Shown piece after piece: positions 24,734 through 32,727 of a stretch of DNA of 50,250 bases. Under the pieces are notes generated by a model. The model made no database searches, was not told where the DNA came from, and worked only from the letters and a program-made list of their open reading frames with translations. Origin of the DNA: Deltaproteobacteria bacterium UBA1386 (GTDB taxonomy: Bacteria; Desulfobacterota; Syntrophorhabdia; Syntrophorhabdales; Syntrophorhabdaceae); assembly GCA_002305765.1 (NCBI GenBank), contig DBQU01000090.1, positions 1-50,250 on the forward strand, in the 5' to 3' direction. Every line of letters starts with the position of its first letter. Within the stretch, counting starts at the first letter, position 1. Both the position numbers and the translations under genes were made by a program.

Positions 24734-25756
24734 ATGCTGAAGATCGGTGATATCGAGCTTCCCGTTCCCGTTATGCTTTCTCCCATGGCGGGGGTGAGCG
24801 ATCTGCCTTTTCGGCTCATCACGCGGTCATTTGGTTCGCCCCTTGCCTTTACGGAGATGATAGATATCAATGCGATATCCCACAAGGACAGGCGGACCAC
24901 CCACATGCTGAGTTCTTCGCCCGATGACAGGCCTCTTGGCGTGCAGTTCCTGGGCAACAGCCCGTCGCAGATACCGCTCGCCATCGAGAGCCTTTCCGGG
25001 CATGCCTGCGACCTCATCGATTTCAATGCGGCCTGTCCCTCTCCGAAGGTCACACGCAAGGGCAAGGGCTCGGCCCTCATGAAGGACCCGAGGATGCTCC
25101 GCGACATCCTTTCCGCCCTGGTGCGGTCGACGGCGCTGCCCGTCGCCGTCAAGATCCGCGCAGGATGGGACGGCGATTCCGTCAACGCCAGGGATGTCGC
25201 GCTCTTTGCCCGGGACGCGGGCATCAGCGCGCTGTTCATCCATGGCAGGACGAGGGCGCAGGGGTACAGCGGCGCCGTCGACTACGGGGTTATCAGGGAG
25301 GTCAAGGAGGCTCTCGACATCCCCGTCATAGCCTCGGGAGACAACCTTTCCGTCGACAGGGTCCGCAGGATGTTCGCCGAGACCGGGTGCGACGGCGTGG
25401 CCATCGCGCGGGGGGCCCTCGGCAACCCCTGGATATTCAGGGATGTCGTGCGTTTCTTTCGGGACGGGACGGTGCCGCCGGGACCGGACGTGGCGGAACG
25501 TGTCTCCGTCATGAAGCGCCACCTCGAACTCAGCGTCTCGCACTGGGGCGAAAAAAGGGGCGTCGGCATCTTCCACAAGTTCTTCATCTGGTACACGAGG
25601 GGCTTTTCGGGCCTGCGCCCCCTTCGGGACAGGGCCTTCAGGACGGGCACGATGGAAGGCCTCATCGAGGTCATCGACGAGCTCACGCAAAGACCCGAGA
25701 GACGAGGGATGTTTTCGGCACGCAGCCGCGGGGCGCCCATCGACCCCTTTGTCTGA
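24734..25756 (+). CDS. dusB: tRNA-dihydrouridine synthase (DusB-like)
   Basis: A 340-residue FMN-dependent enzyme that reduces uridines in the tRNA D-loop with NADPH. The TIM barrel begins MLSPMAGVSDLPFRLI. The catalytic Cys lies in FNAACPSPKVTRKGKGSALM. HGRTRAQGYSGAVDY binds the flavin phosphate region, and GCDGVAIARGALGNPWIF closes the barrel. The C-terminal helical domain is normal in length. The DusB assignment rests on overall similarity to the bacterial DusB/Dus group. Divergent from glyQ, linking two translation-related transcripts. There is no Shine-Dalgarno sequence. Confidence 0.92.
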   Translation: MLKIGDIELPVPVMLSPMAGVSDLPFRLITRSFGSPLAFTEMIDINAISHKDRRTTHMLSSSPDDRPLGVQFLGNSPSQIPLAIESLSGHACDLIDFNAACPSPKVTRKGKGSALMKDPRMLRDILSALVRSTALPVAVKIRAGWDGDSVNARDVALFARDAGISALFIHGRTRAQGYSGAVDYGVIREVKEALDIPVIASGDNLSVDRVRRMFAETGCDGVAIARGALGNPWIFRDVVRFFRDGTVPPGPDVAERVSVMKRHLELSVSHWGEKRGVGIFHKFFIWYTRGFSGLRPLRDRAFRTGTMEGLIEVIDELTQRPERRGMFSARSRGAPIDPFV

Positions 25757-25763
25757 AATTGTC

Positions 25764-25793
25764 TTGACTGACCTGTCAAGGGGTTGGTAGCAT
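25764..25793 (+). promoter_or_regulatory. Possible promoter of the lipoprotein pair
   Basis: TTGACT (25764-25769), 18 bp, TAGCAT (25788-25793), about 40 bases before the ATG at 25834, which has GGGAGGAGG as ribosome site. Confidence 0.35.
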
Positions 25794-25833
25794 TGACCAT
25801 GTTTTCCTGAGTCCCGTCCGCGAGGGAGGAGGA

Positions 25834-26772
25834 ATGGCGCGCAAGAGGCGGTGCAAGATCGAAGACAGGGGGGTCCGTCCGGTATGGACCGTGCTAAGGA
25901 CCGCCTTCATCATAGCGGCGGCATTCATCCTTTCGGGTTGTATCGACGATACCATCTCCGTCACGCTGAGGACCGATGGGAGCGGCACCATCGAAGAGAC
26001 CGTCCTCATGGGCAACGAGTTCATAGAGATGATGCAGGGGATGGGCAAAGGTGTCGGCGAGGAAGGCAAGGACAGGGCCGGGCAGACCCCCGTGCGGGGC
26101 GATGCGAAGAACTACGATGCCGTCGTGACGGGAATGATGGAAAAGGCAAAGAACAACGCGAAGGATTTCGGGGAAGGGGTTAGCCTCGTCTCCGTCAAGC
26201 CGGCGAGATCGGATTCGGCCAGCGGCTATACCGCGGTGTACTCTTTCAAGGATATCGGCAAGGTCACGCTGAACCAGAACCCGGGGAGCAAGACGCCCCT
26301 TAACGACGCGGACAAGGAGAAAGACAAGGCCGAGGGTGCCGGGAGCAAGGATACTCCCGGCAAGGACAGGATTCGTTTCGTTTTCACGAAAGGGTCGCCC
26401 GCCAGGCTCGCCGTTCATATGCCTCCCCCGAAACCGGCGGACAAGGACGAAAAGGAAAAGACGGCGCCGAAGGAACCGGCAAAGGATGACCCCAATGCCA
26501 TCGAGATGATGAAGGCCATCTTCAAGGGCATGAGGGTCCGCATCGCCCTGACCGTGGACGGCGATATCGTGAAGACGAACGCCACCCATCGTCTGGGGCG
26601 GAAGATAACCCTCATTGAGATGGATTTCGGCAGGCTCATCAGCCATGCGGAACTCCTCAAGAAGATCGACAGGGAGAAACCGCAGTCTATCGAGGAGATG
26701 AAGGCGGCGCTGAATAACGTCGAAGGACTCAAGCTGGAGTTTGAGGATCCTGTCGTCGTCGACTTCAAGTGA
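25834..26772 (+). CDS. Lipoprotein of unknown function
   Basis: A 312-residue protein. A basic N-terminus (MARKRRCK) and a hydrophobic segment end in the lipobox FILSGC, so Cys36 is probably lipidated. The mature part starts DDTISVTLRTDGSGTIEETV, a beta-rich pattern seen in several bacterial lipoproteins of unknown function. The middle is highly charged and low-complexity (DADKEKDKAEGAGSKD; PKPADKDEKEKTAPKEP). It probably sits in the periplasm facing the envelope. It shares a transcript with the small lipoprotein that begins 41 bp downstream. I recognise no catalytic motif. Confidence 0.75.
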   Translation: MARKRRCKIEDRGVRPVWTVLRTAFIIAAAFILSGCIDDTISVTLRTDGSGTIEETVLMGNEFIEMMQGMGKGVGEEGKDRAGQTPVRGDAKNYDAVVTGMMEKAKNNAKDFGEGVSLVSVKPARSDSASGYTAVYSFKDIGKVTLNQNPGSKTPLNDADKEKDKAEGAGSKDTPGKDRIRFVFTKGSPARLAVHMPPPKPADKDEKEKTAPKEPAKDDPNAIEMMKAIFKGMRVRIALTVDGDIVKTNATHRLGRKITLIEMDFGRLISHAELLKKIDREKPQSIEEMKAALNNVEGLKLEFEDPVVVDFK

Positions 26773-26813
26773 CGGACCTTCATAGGAACAACAAACTAAG
26801 GAGTCGGAGAACA

Positions 26814-27041
26814 ATGAAAAGGACCATATTGCTCGCGGGCGCGTTCTTCCTTCTTGCAGGGTGCTCGACGGTGTATGTGAAGGCGGGGAAGAGCGCCGAG
26901 GATTTCGAAAAAGACAGGGAAGCCTGTGAAGTCGTCGCGAAAAAGGAGCTCACGGCCAGGGGCGCCGCCCGGACCTGAAGCGCTGTTTTTGAAGAGACAA
27001 GGCGTTGTCTCGAAAAGAAGGGTTGGAGACCGAAGGGCTAA
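26814..27041 (+). CDS. Small lipoprotein with in-frame UGA, candidate new selenoprotein
   Basis: A 75-residue frame if the UGA at 26976-26978 is read as selenocysteine 55. The N-terminus is a textbook lipoprotein signal (LLAGAFFLLAGC, Cys18), then STVYVKAGKSAEDFEKDREACEVV. After UGA the frame continues SAVFEETRRCLEKKGWRPKG to TAA. The paired pattern E-A-C...R-C-L-E-K-K-G-W is typical of small Cys-containing lipoproteins, so the 20 codons past UGA look like real protein. A perfect 7-bp hairpin (26994-27000 with 27005-27011, loop GGCG) starts 15 bases after UGA, as expected for a SECIS. If UGA is a true stop, a 54-residue lipoprotein results. AAGGAG precedes the ATG. It follows another lipoprotein gene by 41 bp. 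Function unknown. Confidence 0.6.
26976..27018 (+). promoter_or_regulatory. UGA codon and candidate SECIS hairpin in the small lipoprotein gene
   Basis: UGA 26976-26978; stem GAGACAA/TTGTCTC with loop GGCG (27001-27004). A second helix of TTTT with AAAA can extend it below an internal loop. The loop begins 23 bases after the UGA. Confidence 0.55.
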
Positions 27042-27166
27042 GGCGCATACGGGCAGATGGGGGAAACCGCGTCTGCCCAAAATAGATTTGCGGCAGCGGA
27101 CAGACAGACTCTCCGGGACATCTCCCGGAGGGGGATAATGACCCGTGTGAGCGTGTGCCCATTTCC
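27042..27166 (+). terminator. Hairpins downstream of the small lipoprotein gene
   Basis: GGGCAGA (27054-27060) pairs with TCTGCCC, and CTCCGGGA (27111-27118) with TCCCGGAG (27123-27130). Neither is followed by a good U-tract, so they may be transcript-end or stability structures and not intrinsic terminators. Confidence 0.35.
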
Positions 27167-27195
27167 TTGACTTTGCACAGACAAACCATTAATTT
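27167..27195 (+). promoter_or_regulatory. Promoter ahead of the 116-residue gene and lepA
   Basis: TTGACT (27167-27172), 17 bp, TAATTT (27190-27195), about 40 bases before the ATG at 27237. Confidence 0.35.
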
Positions 27196-27236
27196 AAGGT
27201 TTGATTTTCAAAGAATCGGACAGGAGGCTTGAATCA

Positions 27237-27587
27237 ATGGTCAGGGCAAAATTGTGGTTCCGGTGTGCGGCGATGCACGATCCCGTGACCCCCATGGTCG
27301 CCCAGCCCGCGCTTGTCGGATGGGAAGCGAAGAGGCGCAGGGTGGACCTGACGATCGAAAGGTCTTTCAATGGGGAAGAACTGGTCAGGCGCATGAAGGG
27401 GTGGGTGACCACGGACCCGAAGGAGGTCATCGAGGTGGTCAGGAAATACGGCAAGCTCAAGGTCCTCGATGACCGGGAGCTCGTGATAGAGGCCGAAAAG
27501 GAAGAGGACATGGAGAAGCTCAACAAGGAGCTTGCCGAAGTCTTCGGCGGCGAGGTCGATGTGGAGATAGTGAAAAGGTCTCGGTGA
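27237..27587 (+). CDS. Hypothetical protein upstream of lepA
   Basis: A 116-residue cytoplasmic protein that I do not recognise. It has no signal peptide or membrane span. The second half alternates short strands and charged helices (DPKEVIEVVRKYGKLKVLDDRELVIEA, EDMEKLNKELAEVFGG), suggesting a small alpha/beta fold. The ATG at 27237 is chosen for CAGGAGG nine bases upstream. It lies 52 bp ahead of lepA and probably shares its transcript. Confidence 0.6.
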   Translation: MVRAKLWFRCAAMHDPVTPMVAQPALVGWEAKRRRVDLTIERSFNGEELVRRMKGWVTTDPKEVIEVVRKYGKLKVLDDRELVIEAEKEEDMEKLNKELAEVFGGEVDVEIVKRSR

Positions 27588-27639
27588 AAGGCCTTGTGCC
27601 GCGGGGACACGCGGGACCCGGAGAAATGAACACCCCTTT

Positions 27640-29436
27640 ATGAAACATATAAGGAACTTCAGCATAATCGCCCACATCGACCATGGCAAGTCGACGCTGG
27701 CCGACCGCCTTATCCAGTACACGAAGCTCGTCGATGAGCGGCAGTTCCGGGACCAGATACTGGACACCATGGACATCGAGCGGGAACGGGGCATCACCAT
27801 CAAGAGCCAGACCGTCGACCTACCCTATGTCGATGACAGGGGAGAGGAATACGAACTCAACCTGATCGACACGCCGGGGCATGTCGACTTCTCCTACGAG
27901 GTGTCGCGGGCGCTCGCCTCCTGCGAGGGTGTTCTTCTTCTGGTCGACGCGTCCCAGGGTGTCGAGGCGCAGACGCTCGGGAACCTCTACGCGGCGCTCG
28001 AGCACAATCTCGTCATCATCCCCGTCATCAACAAGATCGATCTTCCCGTGGCTGACGTGGAGCGTGTCAAGACGGAGATCGACAACGAGCTCGGGCTCGA
28101 CCCGGACACGGCGATACTCTGTTCGGCAAAGGAAGGCACCGGTGTCGAGGACATCCTGCGCGCCATCGTGGAGAGGATACCGCCGCCGACGGGGGATGCC
28201 GAAAAACCCCTTGCGGCACTCATCTTCGACGCGCACTACGATTCCTTCCGCGGTACGATAGTGAGCTGCCGCGTCTTTGACGGCACCGTGAGGCAGGGCG
28301 ACACGATCCGGCTCATGTCACAAGGGACCACGTACCGCGTCGAAGAGGTTGGTGTCTTTCGCATCAACCGCGAGCCGCAGAAGGAACTGTCGGCGGGGGA
28401 GGTCGGCTACGTCATAGCCGGGATAAAGACGGTGAGCGACACGAGGATAGGGGACACGATCACCCTCGATGCGCGGCCGGCGCCGCAGCCTCTTCCCGGG
28501 TTCAAGGACGTCAAGCCCGTCGTCTTCTCCTCCATCTACCCCATCGCGTCCGACGACTATCAATCGCTCCTCGAGGCCTTGGAGAAGTACAAGCTCAACG
28601 ACGCATCCCTCGTCTACCAGAAGGACTCTTCGGCGGCCCTCGGCCAGGGCTTCCGCTGCGGCTACCTGGGCCTTCTGCATCTCGAGATCGTTCAGGAGCG
28701 GCTCGAAAGAGAATTCGACCAGTCCATCATCATGACGGCGCCAAGCGTGCAGTACCGTTTCCATCTTGACGACGGCACCGTGCTCGATGTCGACAACCCC
28801 CTGTATTATCCCGACCCCGGGACGATAGAGTCATCTGAGGAGCCCTATATCCGTGCCAGCATCCTCATACCTGAGCGATACGTCGGGGCCGTGATGAAGC
28901 TCTGTATGGAGCGCCGCGGTGTCAACTCCCACATGAGCTATCCGACTCCGGGGCGCGTGGAGATAACATTCGACATGCCGCTCGCCGAGGTCATCTTCGA
29001 TTTCTATGACAGGCTCAAGAGCATCACCCAGGGGTACGGGTCCTTCGACTACGAGCTTATCGACTATCGTGAAAGCAGCCTCGTGAAGCTCGATATCCTC
29101 GTGAACGGCGAAAAGGTGGATGCCCTGTCCATCCTCGTCCATCGGGACAATGCCCGGGACAGGGCCGTCAGGGTCTGCGACCGTCTCAAGGACGAGATAC
29201 CGAGGCAGCAGTTCAAGATAGCCATACAGGGCGCGATAGGGGGGAAGATCATATCGCGGTCGACCATCTCTGCATACCGCAAGGACGTCACGGCCAAGTG
29301 CTACGGCGGAGACATCACCCGGAAGCGGAAGCTCCTGGAAAAGCAGAAGAAGGGCAAGAAGCGGATGCGCATCGTCGGCAACGTCGAGATCCCTCAGAGT
29401 GCTTTTCTCGCCGCCCTCAAGACCGACGATGAATAG
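27640..29436 (+). CDS. lepA: Elongation factor 4 (LepA)
   Basis: The 598-residue ribosome-associated GTPase LepA/EF4, linked to back-translocation and ribosome assembly. G motifs: AHIDHGKST (P-loop), DTPGHVDFS, NKIDLP, and SAKEGTG. The LepA-specific C-terminus ends GKKRMRIVGNVEIPQSAFLAAL. Length equals E. coli LepA (599). The start at 27640 aligns with the family N-terminus (MKHIRNFSIIAHIDHGKST), though the nearest GGAG is 17 bases away. Its last codons overlap hemW (ATGAATAG), so the two are translationally coupled. Confidence 0.97.
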   Translation: MKHIRNFSIIAHIDHGKSTLADRLIQYTKLVDERQFRDQILDTMDIERERGITIKSQTVDLPYVDDRGEEYELNLIDTPGHVDFSYEVSRALASCEGVLLLVDASQGVEAQTLGNLYAALEHNLVIIPVINKIDLPVADVERVKTEIDNELGLDPDTAILCSAKEGTGVEDILRAIVERIPPPTGDAEKPLAALIFDAHYDSFRGTIVSCRVFDGTVRQGDTIRLMSQGTTYRVEEVGVFRINREPQKELSAGEVGYVIAGIKTVSDTRIGDTITLDARPAPQPLPGFKDVKPVVFSSIYPIASDDYQSLLEALEKYKLNDASLVYQKDSSAALGQGFRCGYLGLLHLEIVQERLEREFDQSIIMTAPSVQYRFHLDDGTVLDVDNPLYYPDPGTIESSEEPYIRASILIPERYVGAVMKLCMERRGVNSHMSYPTPGRVEITFDMPLAEVIFDFYDRLKSITQGYGSFDYELIDYRESSLVKLDILVNGEKVDALSILVHRDNARDRAVRVCDRLKDEIPRQQFKIAIQGAIGGKIISRSTISAYRKDVTAKCYGGDITRKRKLLEKQKKGKKRMRIVGNVEIPQSAFLAALKTDDE

Positions 29437-30553
29437 GACGGGGTACCCCGGTCTTTACGTCCACGTGCCTTTCTGCAAGACCAAGTGTCCGTACTGCGAT
29501 TTCTACTCCGTGCCTGCAACGGACCAGGCCGGGAAATGGCTTGAGGCCGTTCTTCGGGAGGCGTCCCTCAACATCCCCACCCCGGAATTCACCCGCTTCG
29601 ACTCGCTCTATATCGGCGGCGGCACACCGTCGCTCCTTGGCCATGATGACATCGACAACCTCATTGCGGGGCTCAGAGGGACCTTTCGGTTCGACGACGG
29701 CGCCGAGGTGACCATCGAACTCAACCCCGACGATGTGACGAAGGAGAAGCTTGCCCTGTACCGTTCGCTTGGCGTGAACCGCGCGAGCCTCGGCGTCCAA
29801 TCCTTCGACGAGGAAGAGGTGCGTTTCCTGGGGAGGCGCCACAGCGGCCGGCAGGCCGGGGAGGCGGTCCGGCTTGTGGCGGAGGCAGGGTTTGCCGAGT
29901 TCGGCATGGACCTCATCTACGGGCTGCCCGGCCAGACCGTCCGCTCGTGGCGAAAGACGCTGCGCCAGGCCCTGTCGTACGGACCCGCCCACCTATCCTG
30001 CTACCAGCTTACAGTCGAGGGCGACACGCCCTTCTCCAGGTTGTCCCGGGAGGGGGGTCTCGAGTTGCCCGATGACGCGAGGGGAGCGGAGCTCTTTCTT
30101 GCCATGTCAGAATACCTTGCCGGCCACGGCTTCGTGCAATACGAGGTCTCCAATTTCGCCCGCGGGGAAGAGACCATCTCACGCCACAACGTCAAGTACT
30201 GGCAGCACACACCCTATCTCGGTCTCGGGCCGTCCGCCCATTCCTTCTCGGGGAGACGAAGGTGGTGGAACCATCGCAGCCTCGATGCGTATCTGCGGCA
30301 GTTGGGCGGAGGCTCTTCCCCCGTGGAGGACTCGGAAACGCTTTCAGAAGAGCAGATGCGCCTGGAACGCCTCCTTTTCGGTTTCAGGACGATGTGGGGG
30401 GTTGAGCTGCAGGAATTGTCCGGGAAGGATTGTGCCAACCGTCTGGAAGATCTCCGAGAGAAGGGTCTGGTGGAGGTCCGTGGCGTGCGTGTCGTCCCGA
30501 CCCTCAGAGGTTACCTCTTTGCAGACAGGCTTCCATTAATGGTTTCCGAGTAG
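29429..30553 (+). CDS. hemW: HemW-like radical SAM protein
   Basis: A 374-residue HemW/HemN-like protein. HemW is a heme chaperone in several bacteria, once misnamed coproporphyrinogen oxidase. The radical-SAM cluster motif is PFCKTKCPYC (Cys16, 20, 23), with the extra residues DFYS as in HemW and not CxxxCxxCxC of true HemN. GGGTPSLL is the SAM-binding glycine motif and RHNVKYW is the family heme-linked HNxxYW. The ATG overlaps the lepA stop codon (lepA-hemW is a common bacterial pair). Confidence 0.92.
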   Translation: MNRTGYPGLYVHVPFCKTKCPYCDFYSVPATDQAGKWLEAVLREASLNIPTPEFTRFDSLYIGGGTPSLLGHDDIDNLIAGLRGTFRFDDGAEVTIELNPDDVTKEKLALYRSLGVNRASLGVQSFDEEEVRFLGRRHSGRQAGEAVRLVAEAGFAEFGMDLIYGLPGQTVRSWRKTLRQALSYGPAHLSCYQLTVEGDTPFSRLSREGGLELPDDARGAELFLAMSEYLAGHGFVQYEVSNFARGEETISRHNVKYWQHTPYLGLGPSAHSFSGRRRWWNHRSLDAYLRQLGGGSSPVEDSETLSEEQMRLERLLFGFRTMWGVELQELSGKDCANRLEDLREKGLVEVRGVRVVPTLRGYLFADRLPLMVSE

Positions 30554-30577
30554 CAGTTTACCAGAATAATTTTTTTA

Positions 30578-30606
30578 TTGACAAAGATTTCGTAATACAT
30601 TATCAT
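30578..30606 (+). promoter_or_regulatory. Consensus promoter of the structured RNA
   Basis: TTGACA (30578-30583), 17 bp, TATCAT (30601-30606). It is the best sigma-70-type promoter in the window. The predicted start is about 30613. Confidence 0.7.
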
Positions 30607-30612
30607 AACTCA

Positions 30613-30821
30613 AGCTATGTTAAATAATTCACATATCTCAGACGGGAATAGCTTGAAATCAGCGGTATTTACGATTGCCCGTAATTCAGTGTGTGAAACT
30701 ACTGGAAATTTTATGGTCACAACGTGCATTATTTCACATAGCATCACCTAACGCGAAATTCACCTCCACAAGCTTCTCATAATAACCCCCCTTCCCCCTG
30801 GCACCCAACCAGGGGGTTTTT
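30613..30821 (+). ncRNA. Candidate independent small structured RNA
   Basis: A roughly 210-base AT-rich segment without a reading frame lies between a consensus promoter and an intrinsic terminator. The 5' end GCTATGTTAAATAA (30614-30627) pairs with TTATTTCACATAGC (30729-30742) at 13 of 14 positions. Nested inside are TTCACA with TGTGAA (30628-30633/30692-30697) and ACGGG with CCCGT (30642-30646/30678-30682). A competing helix is TCAAGCTAT (30610-30618) with ATAGCTTGA (30648-30656), so two folds are possible. An unpaired linker contains CACCTCC (30761-30767), complementary to Shine-Dalgarno sequences. Because tolQ has its own promoter after the terminator, this looks like a separate RNA gene and not a leader. 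It is not tRNA, tmRNA, SRP RNA or a riboswitch class I know; 6S RNA is not excluded. Confidence 0.6.
30794..30821 (+). terminator. Intrinsic terminator of the structured RNA
   Basis: CCCCCTGG (30794-30801) pairs with CCAGGGGG (30809-30816) around CACCCAA, followed by TTTTTCTTT. This is the strongest intrinsic terminator in the window. Confidence 0.88.
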
Positions 30822-30827
30822 CTTTCC

Positions 30828-30856
30828 TTTACAACCATTGAGTTTTGTTGTAATCT
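30828..30856 (+). promoter_or_regulatory. Promoter of the tolQ-like operon
   Basis: TTTACA (30828-30833), 17 bp, TAATCT (30851-30856), then 11 bases to the ATG at 30868. TTACAAC/GTTGTAA (30829-30835/30847-30853) forms an inverted repeat across the spacer, a possible operator. Confidence 0.5.
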
Positions 30857-30867
30857 CTACACGCAAA

Positions 30868-31545
30868 ATGGACGTTTCAAGCGCAGACATGTACACGGGC
30901 GGGCTCATCGGGATGATCCTCTCGGCGGGACCGATGGCCAAGGTCGTGATGGTCATTCTTTTCTTCTTTTCCATCGTAGCCTGGACCATCATCTTCATGA
31001 AGTACCGCCAGTACAAGAGGACGGAGGCCGAGGGCGACCGGTTCTTCAGGGCCGTTAAGGAGGCCGACTCCTTCAAGAAGCTTATCTCGGTGTACCGGGA
31101 CAGCCAGGACAACGCATTCTACCGCCTCGTGCTTGCCTGTTACAAAGAAGTGACCTCGAGACAGAAGGACAACCCGGGCAGGATCCGCAGGGAGGATATC
31201 CCCCCTATCGAGGACATGCTCAGGATCGCCATATCCGATGAGTCGGTCAAGCTTGAACGGAGGCTTTCCTTCCTTGCCACCACGGCAAACACCGCGCCGT
31301 TCATAGGTCTTTTCGGAACCGTTTGGGGTATCATGGATTCATTCCGTGAAATAGGCGTCAGAGGCACGACGAGCCTCGCCGTCGTGGCGCCCGGCATAAG
31401 CGAGGCGCTCATCGCCACGGCCCTGGGCCTGGCAACCGCCATACCTGCAGTTCTCGCGTACAACTACTTTCTCGGAAGGCTCAAGAGGATCCTCTCTCGC
31501 ATGGAGAATGCCGCAATCTACCTGGTGAATATCCTGGAGAAATGA
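30868..31545 (+). CDS. TolQ/ExbB-type proton-channel protein
   Basis: A 225-residue inner-membrane protein of the MotA/TolQ/ExbB family that couples proton flow to a TonB- or TolA-like arm. There is an N-terminal membrane span (about residues 20-44), a cytoplasmic loop, then two spans. GLFGTVWGIMDSFREIG is close to the TolQ signature GLFGTVWGIM, and ISEALIATALGLATAIPAVLAYN is the last helix with its conserved Thr and Pro. I favour TolQ over ExbB for that signature. There is no ribosome site before the ATG at 30868; the promoter gives a leader of about five bases. An alternative ATG lies at 30889. It overlaps the next gene by ATGA. Confidence 0.9.
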   Translation: MDVSSADMYTGGLIGMILSAGPMAKVVMVILFFFSIVAWTIIFMKYRQYKRTEAEGDRFFRAVKEADSFKKLISVYRDSQDNAFYRLVLACYKEVTSRQKDNPGRIRREDIPPIEDMLRIAISDESVKLERRLSFLATTANTAPFIGLFGTVWGIMDSFREIGVRGTTSLAVVAPGISEALIATALGLATAIPAVLAYNYFLGRLKRILSRMENAAIYLVNILEK

Positions 31546-31955
31546 AAGCACGGGGCGATTCAAAGGGGCCGCTGTCAGAGATCAACGTCATTCCCCTCGT
31601 TGATGTCATGCTGGTTCTCCTCATCGTGTTCATGATAACGGCACCCATGATGCAGCACGGTCTCGGCATCGACATCCCTAACGTGACGGCGAAGGCCCTT
31701 CCCGCCAAGGACGAGCCGCAGATACTGAACATCACGAAGGACCAGAGGCTCATCCTCAACGAGAAGAAGATCGAGGCCAAGGACCTCAAGGCGGCCATAC
31801 AGCTCCTCTTTGCCAGCAAGGACAAGAAGGAGATATTTCTCCGCGCCGACAAGGATGTGCCCTACGGGTTCGTTGTGAGGTGCATGGGGACCATCAGGGA
31901 AGCGGGCGTGGACAAGGTGAACATAGTAACGAAACCGCTGGATAGAAATGAGTGA
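31542..31955 (+). CDS. TolR/ExbD-type biopolymer transport protein
   Basis: A 137-residue single-span inner-membrane protein, partner of the TolQ/ExbB channel. It has the family N-terminus ISEINVIPLVDVMLVLLIVFMIT (shown here in short form: INVIPLVDVMLVLL), where the Asp in the membrane helix carries protons. The periplasmic domain has the EIFLRADKDVPYGFVV block typical of ExbD/TolR. It overlaps the preceding gene by four bases and the following gene by eight, so translation is coupled. Confidence 0.92.
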   Translation: MKARGDSKGPLSEINVIPLVDVMLVLLIVFMITAPMMQHGLGIDIPNVTAKALPAKDEPQILNITKDQRLILNEKKIEAKDLKAAIQLLFASKDKKEIFLRADKDVPYGFVVRCMGTIREAGVDKVNIVTKPLDRNE

Positions 31956-32727
31956 AGAAGCCTGGACCAAAATGCTCGTCGTATCGCTGGCCCTTCACAT
32001 CATCGTGCTTGGTGTCTTTTCCATTCCCATAAAATTCCCTTCGAGGAAGATCGATCTGTCTTCCGCGTATTCCGTCAACCTCGTGGGCAGCACGGGTAGC
32101 CTTGGTGGCGGATCGGCCGGGCCGAAGATCGCGGCGCAATCGAAGCCCGAACCGAAGCCGGACAAACCCGCACCGGTGGTCAAGGAAAAGAAGGCCCCAC
32201 CCAAGAAGCCGCAGCCAATCCGTAAAGAGGATGACGCTGTTTCTCTTTCCAAGAAAAAGGTTCCTCCAAAGACGAAGGCAACGAAGGAAGAGGTTGACCG
32301 GCTCGCGGAGCGGATACGCAATATCAGGAAGAAAACTGACTACATAGACGTTGCCAAGGCCGGATCGGGTGGTTCCGGCAGGGGCGCGGGCGCTGGCCCG
32401 GGCTTGCCCGGCTCCGGCGGCGGGTCCGGCGCTCCCCTTGACCCTGCGATGCAGAAGTACCTTCTCGATGTCTACGAGAAGATAAAGAACGCCTGGAACG
32501 TCCCGGGAACGGCAAGAAGGGAACTGGAGACGATCGTTACGATCAAGGTAAGAAAGGATGGGCGGATCACCGACATCAACATCGAGAAACGCTCGGGCAA
32601 CAGGGTATATGACGAGTCCGTGCTTCGCGTCCTTAGGGCGGTGGAGCCGTTGCCCACCATCCCGCAATCCCTCAACACCGATTCCCTGGAGATAGGGTTC
32701 CGGTTCGTGCCCGGAGGGATATCGTGA
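31948..32727 (+). CDS. TonB/TolA-family energy-transducing protein
   Basis: A 259-residue protein with an N-terminal membrane anchor (MLVVSLALHIIVLGVFSI). A Lys/Pro-rich periplasmic stretch (PEPKPDKPAPVVKEKKAPPK) is followed by a glycine-rich linker (GSGGSGRGAGAGPGLPGSGG) and a C-terminal TonB/TolA-like domain (YEKIKNAWNVPG, IVTIKVRKDGRITDI, VYDESVLRVLRAVEPLP). With the channel pair upstream it should carry proton-motive energy to the outer membrane. Whether it serves a Tol-Pal-like or TonB-like role is open, because neither TolB/Pal nor an outer-membrane receptor is nearby. Its stop overlaps the uppP start. Confidence 0.88.
   Translation: MSEEAWTKMLVVSLALHIIVLGVFSIPIKFPSRKIDLSSAYSVNLVGSTGSLGGGSAGPKIAAQSKPEPKPDKPAPVVKEKKAPPKKPQPIRKEDDAVSLSKKKVPPKTKATKEEVDRLAERIRNIRKKTDYIDVAKAGSGGSGRGAGAGPGLPGSGGGSGAPLDPAMQKYLLDVYEKIKNAWNVPGTARRELETIVTIKVRKDGRITDINIEKRSGNRVYDESVLRVLRAVEPLPTIPQSLNTDSLEIGFRFVPGGIS

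Noticed and set aside
27628..27645. Five-codon leader frame (MNTPL) overlapping the lepA start by ATGA
   Set aside because: GGAG sits too close to its ATG, and one short frame can arise by chance; noted as a possible coupling device only.
30554..30868. Reading this region as a tolQ leader or riboswitch
   Set aside because: The terminator at 30794-30821 is followed by a separate promoter for tolQ, so the structured RNA need not continue into the gene; readthrough cannot be fully excluded.
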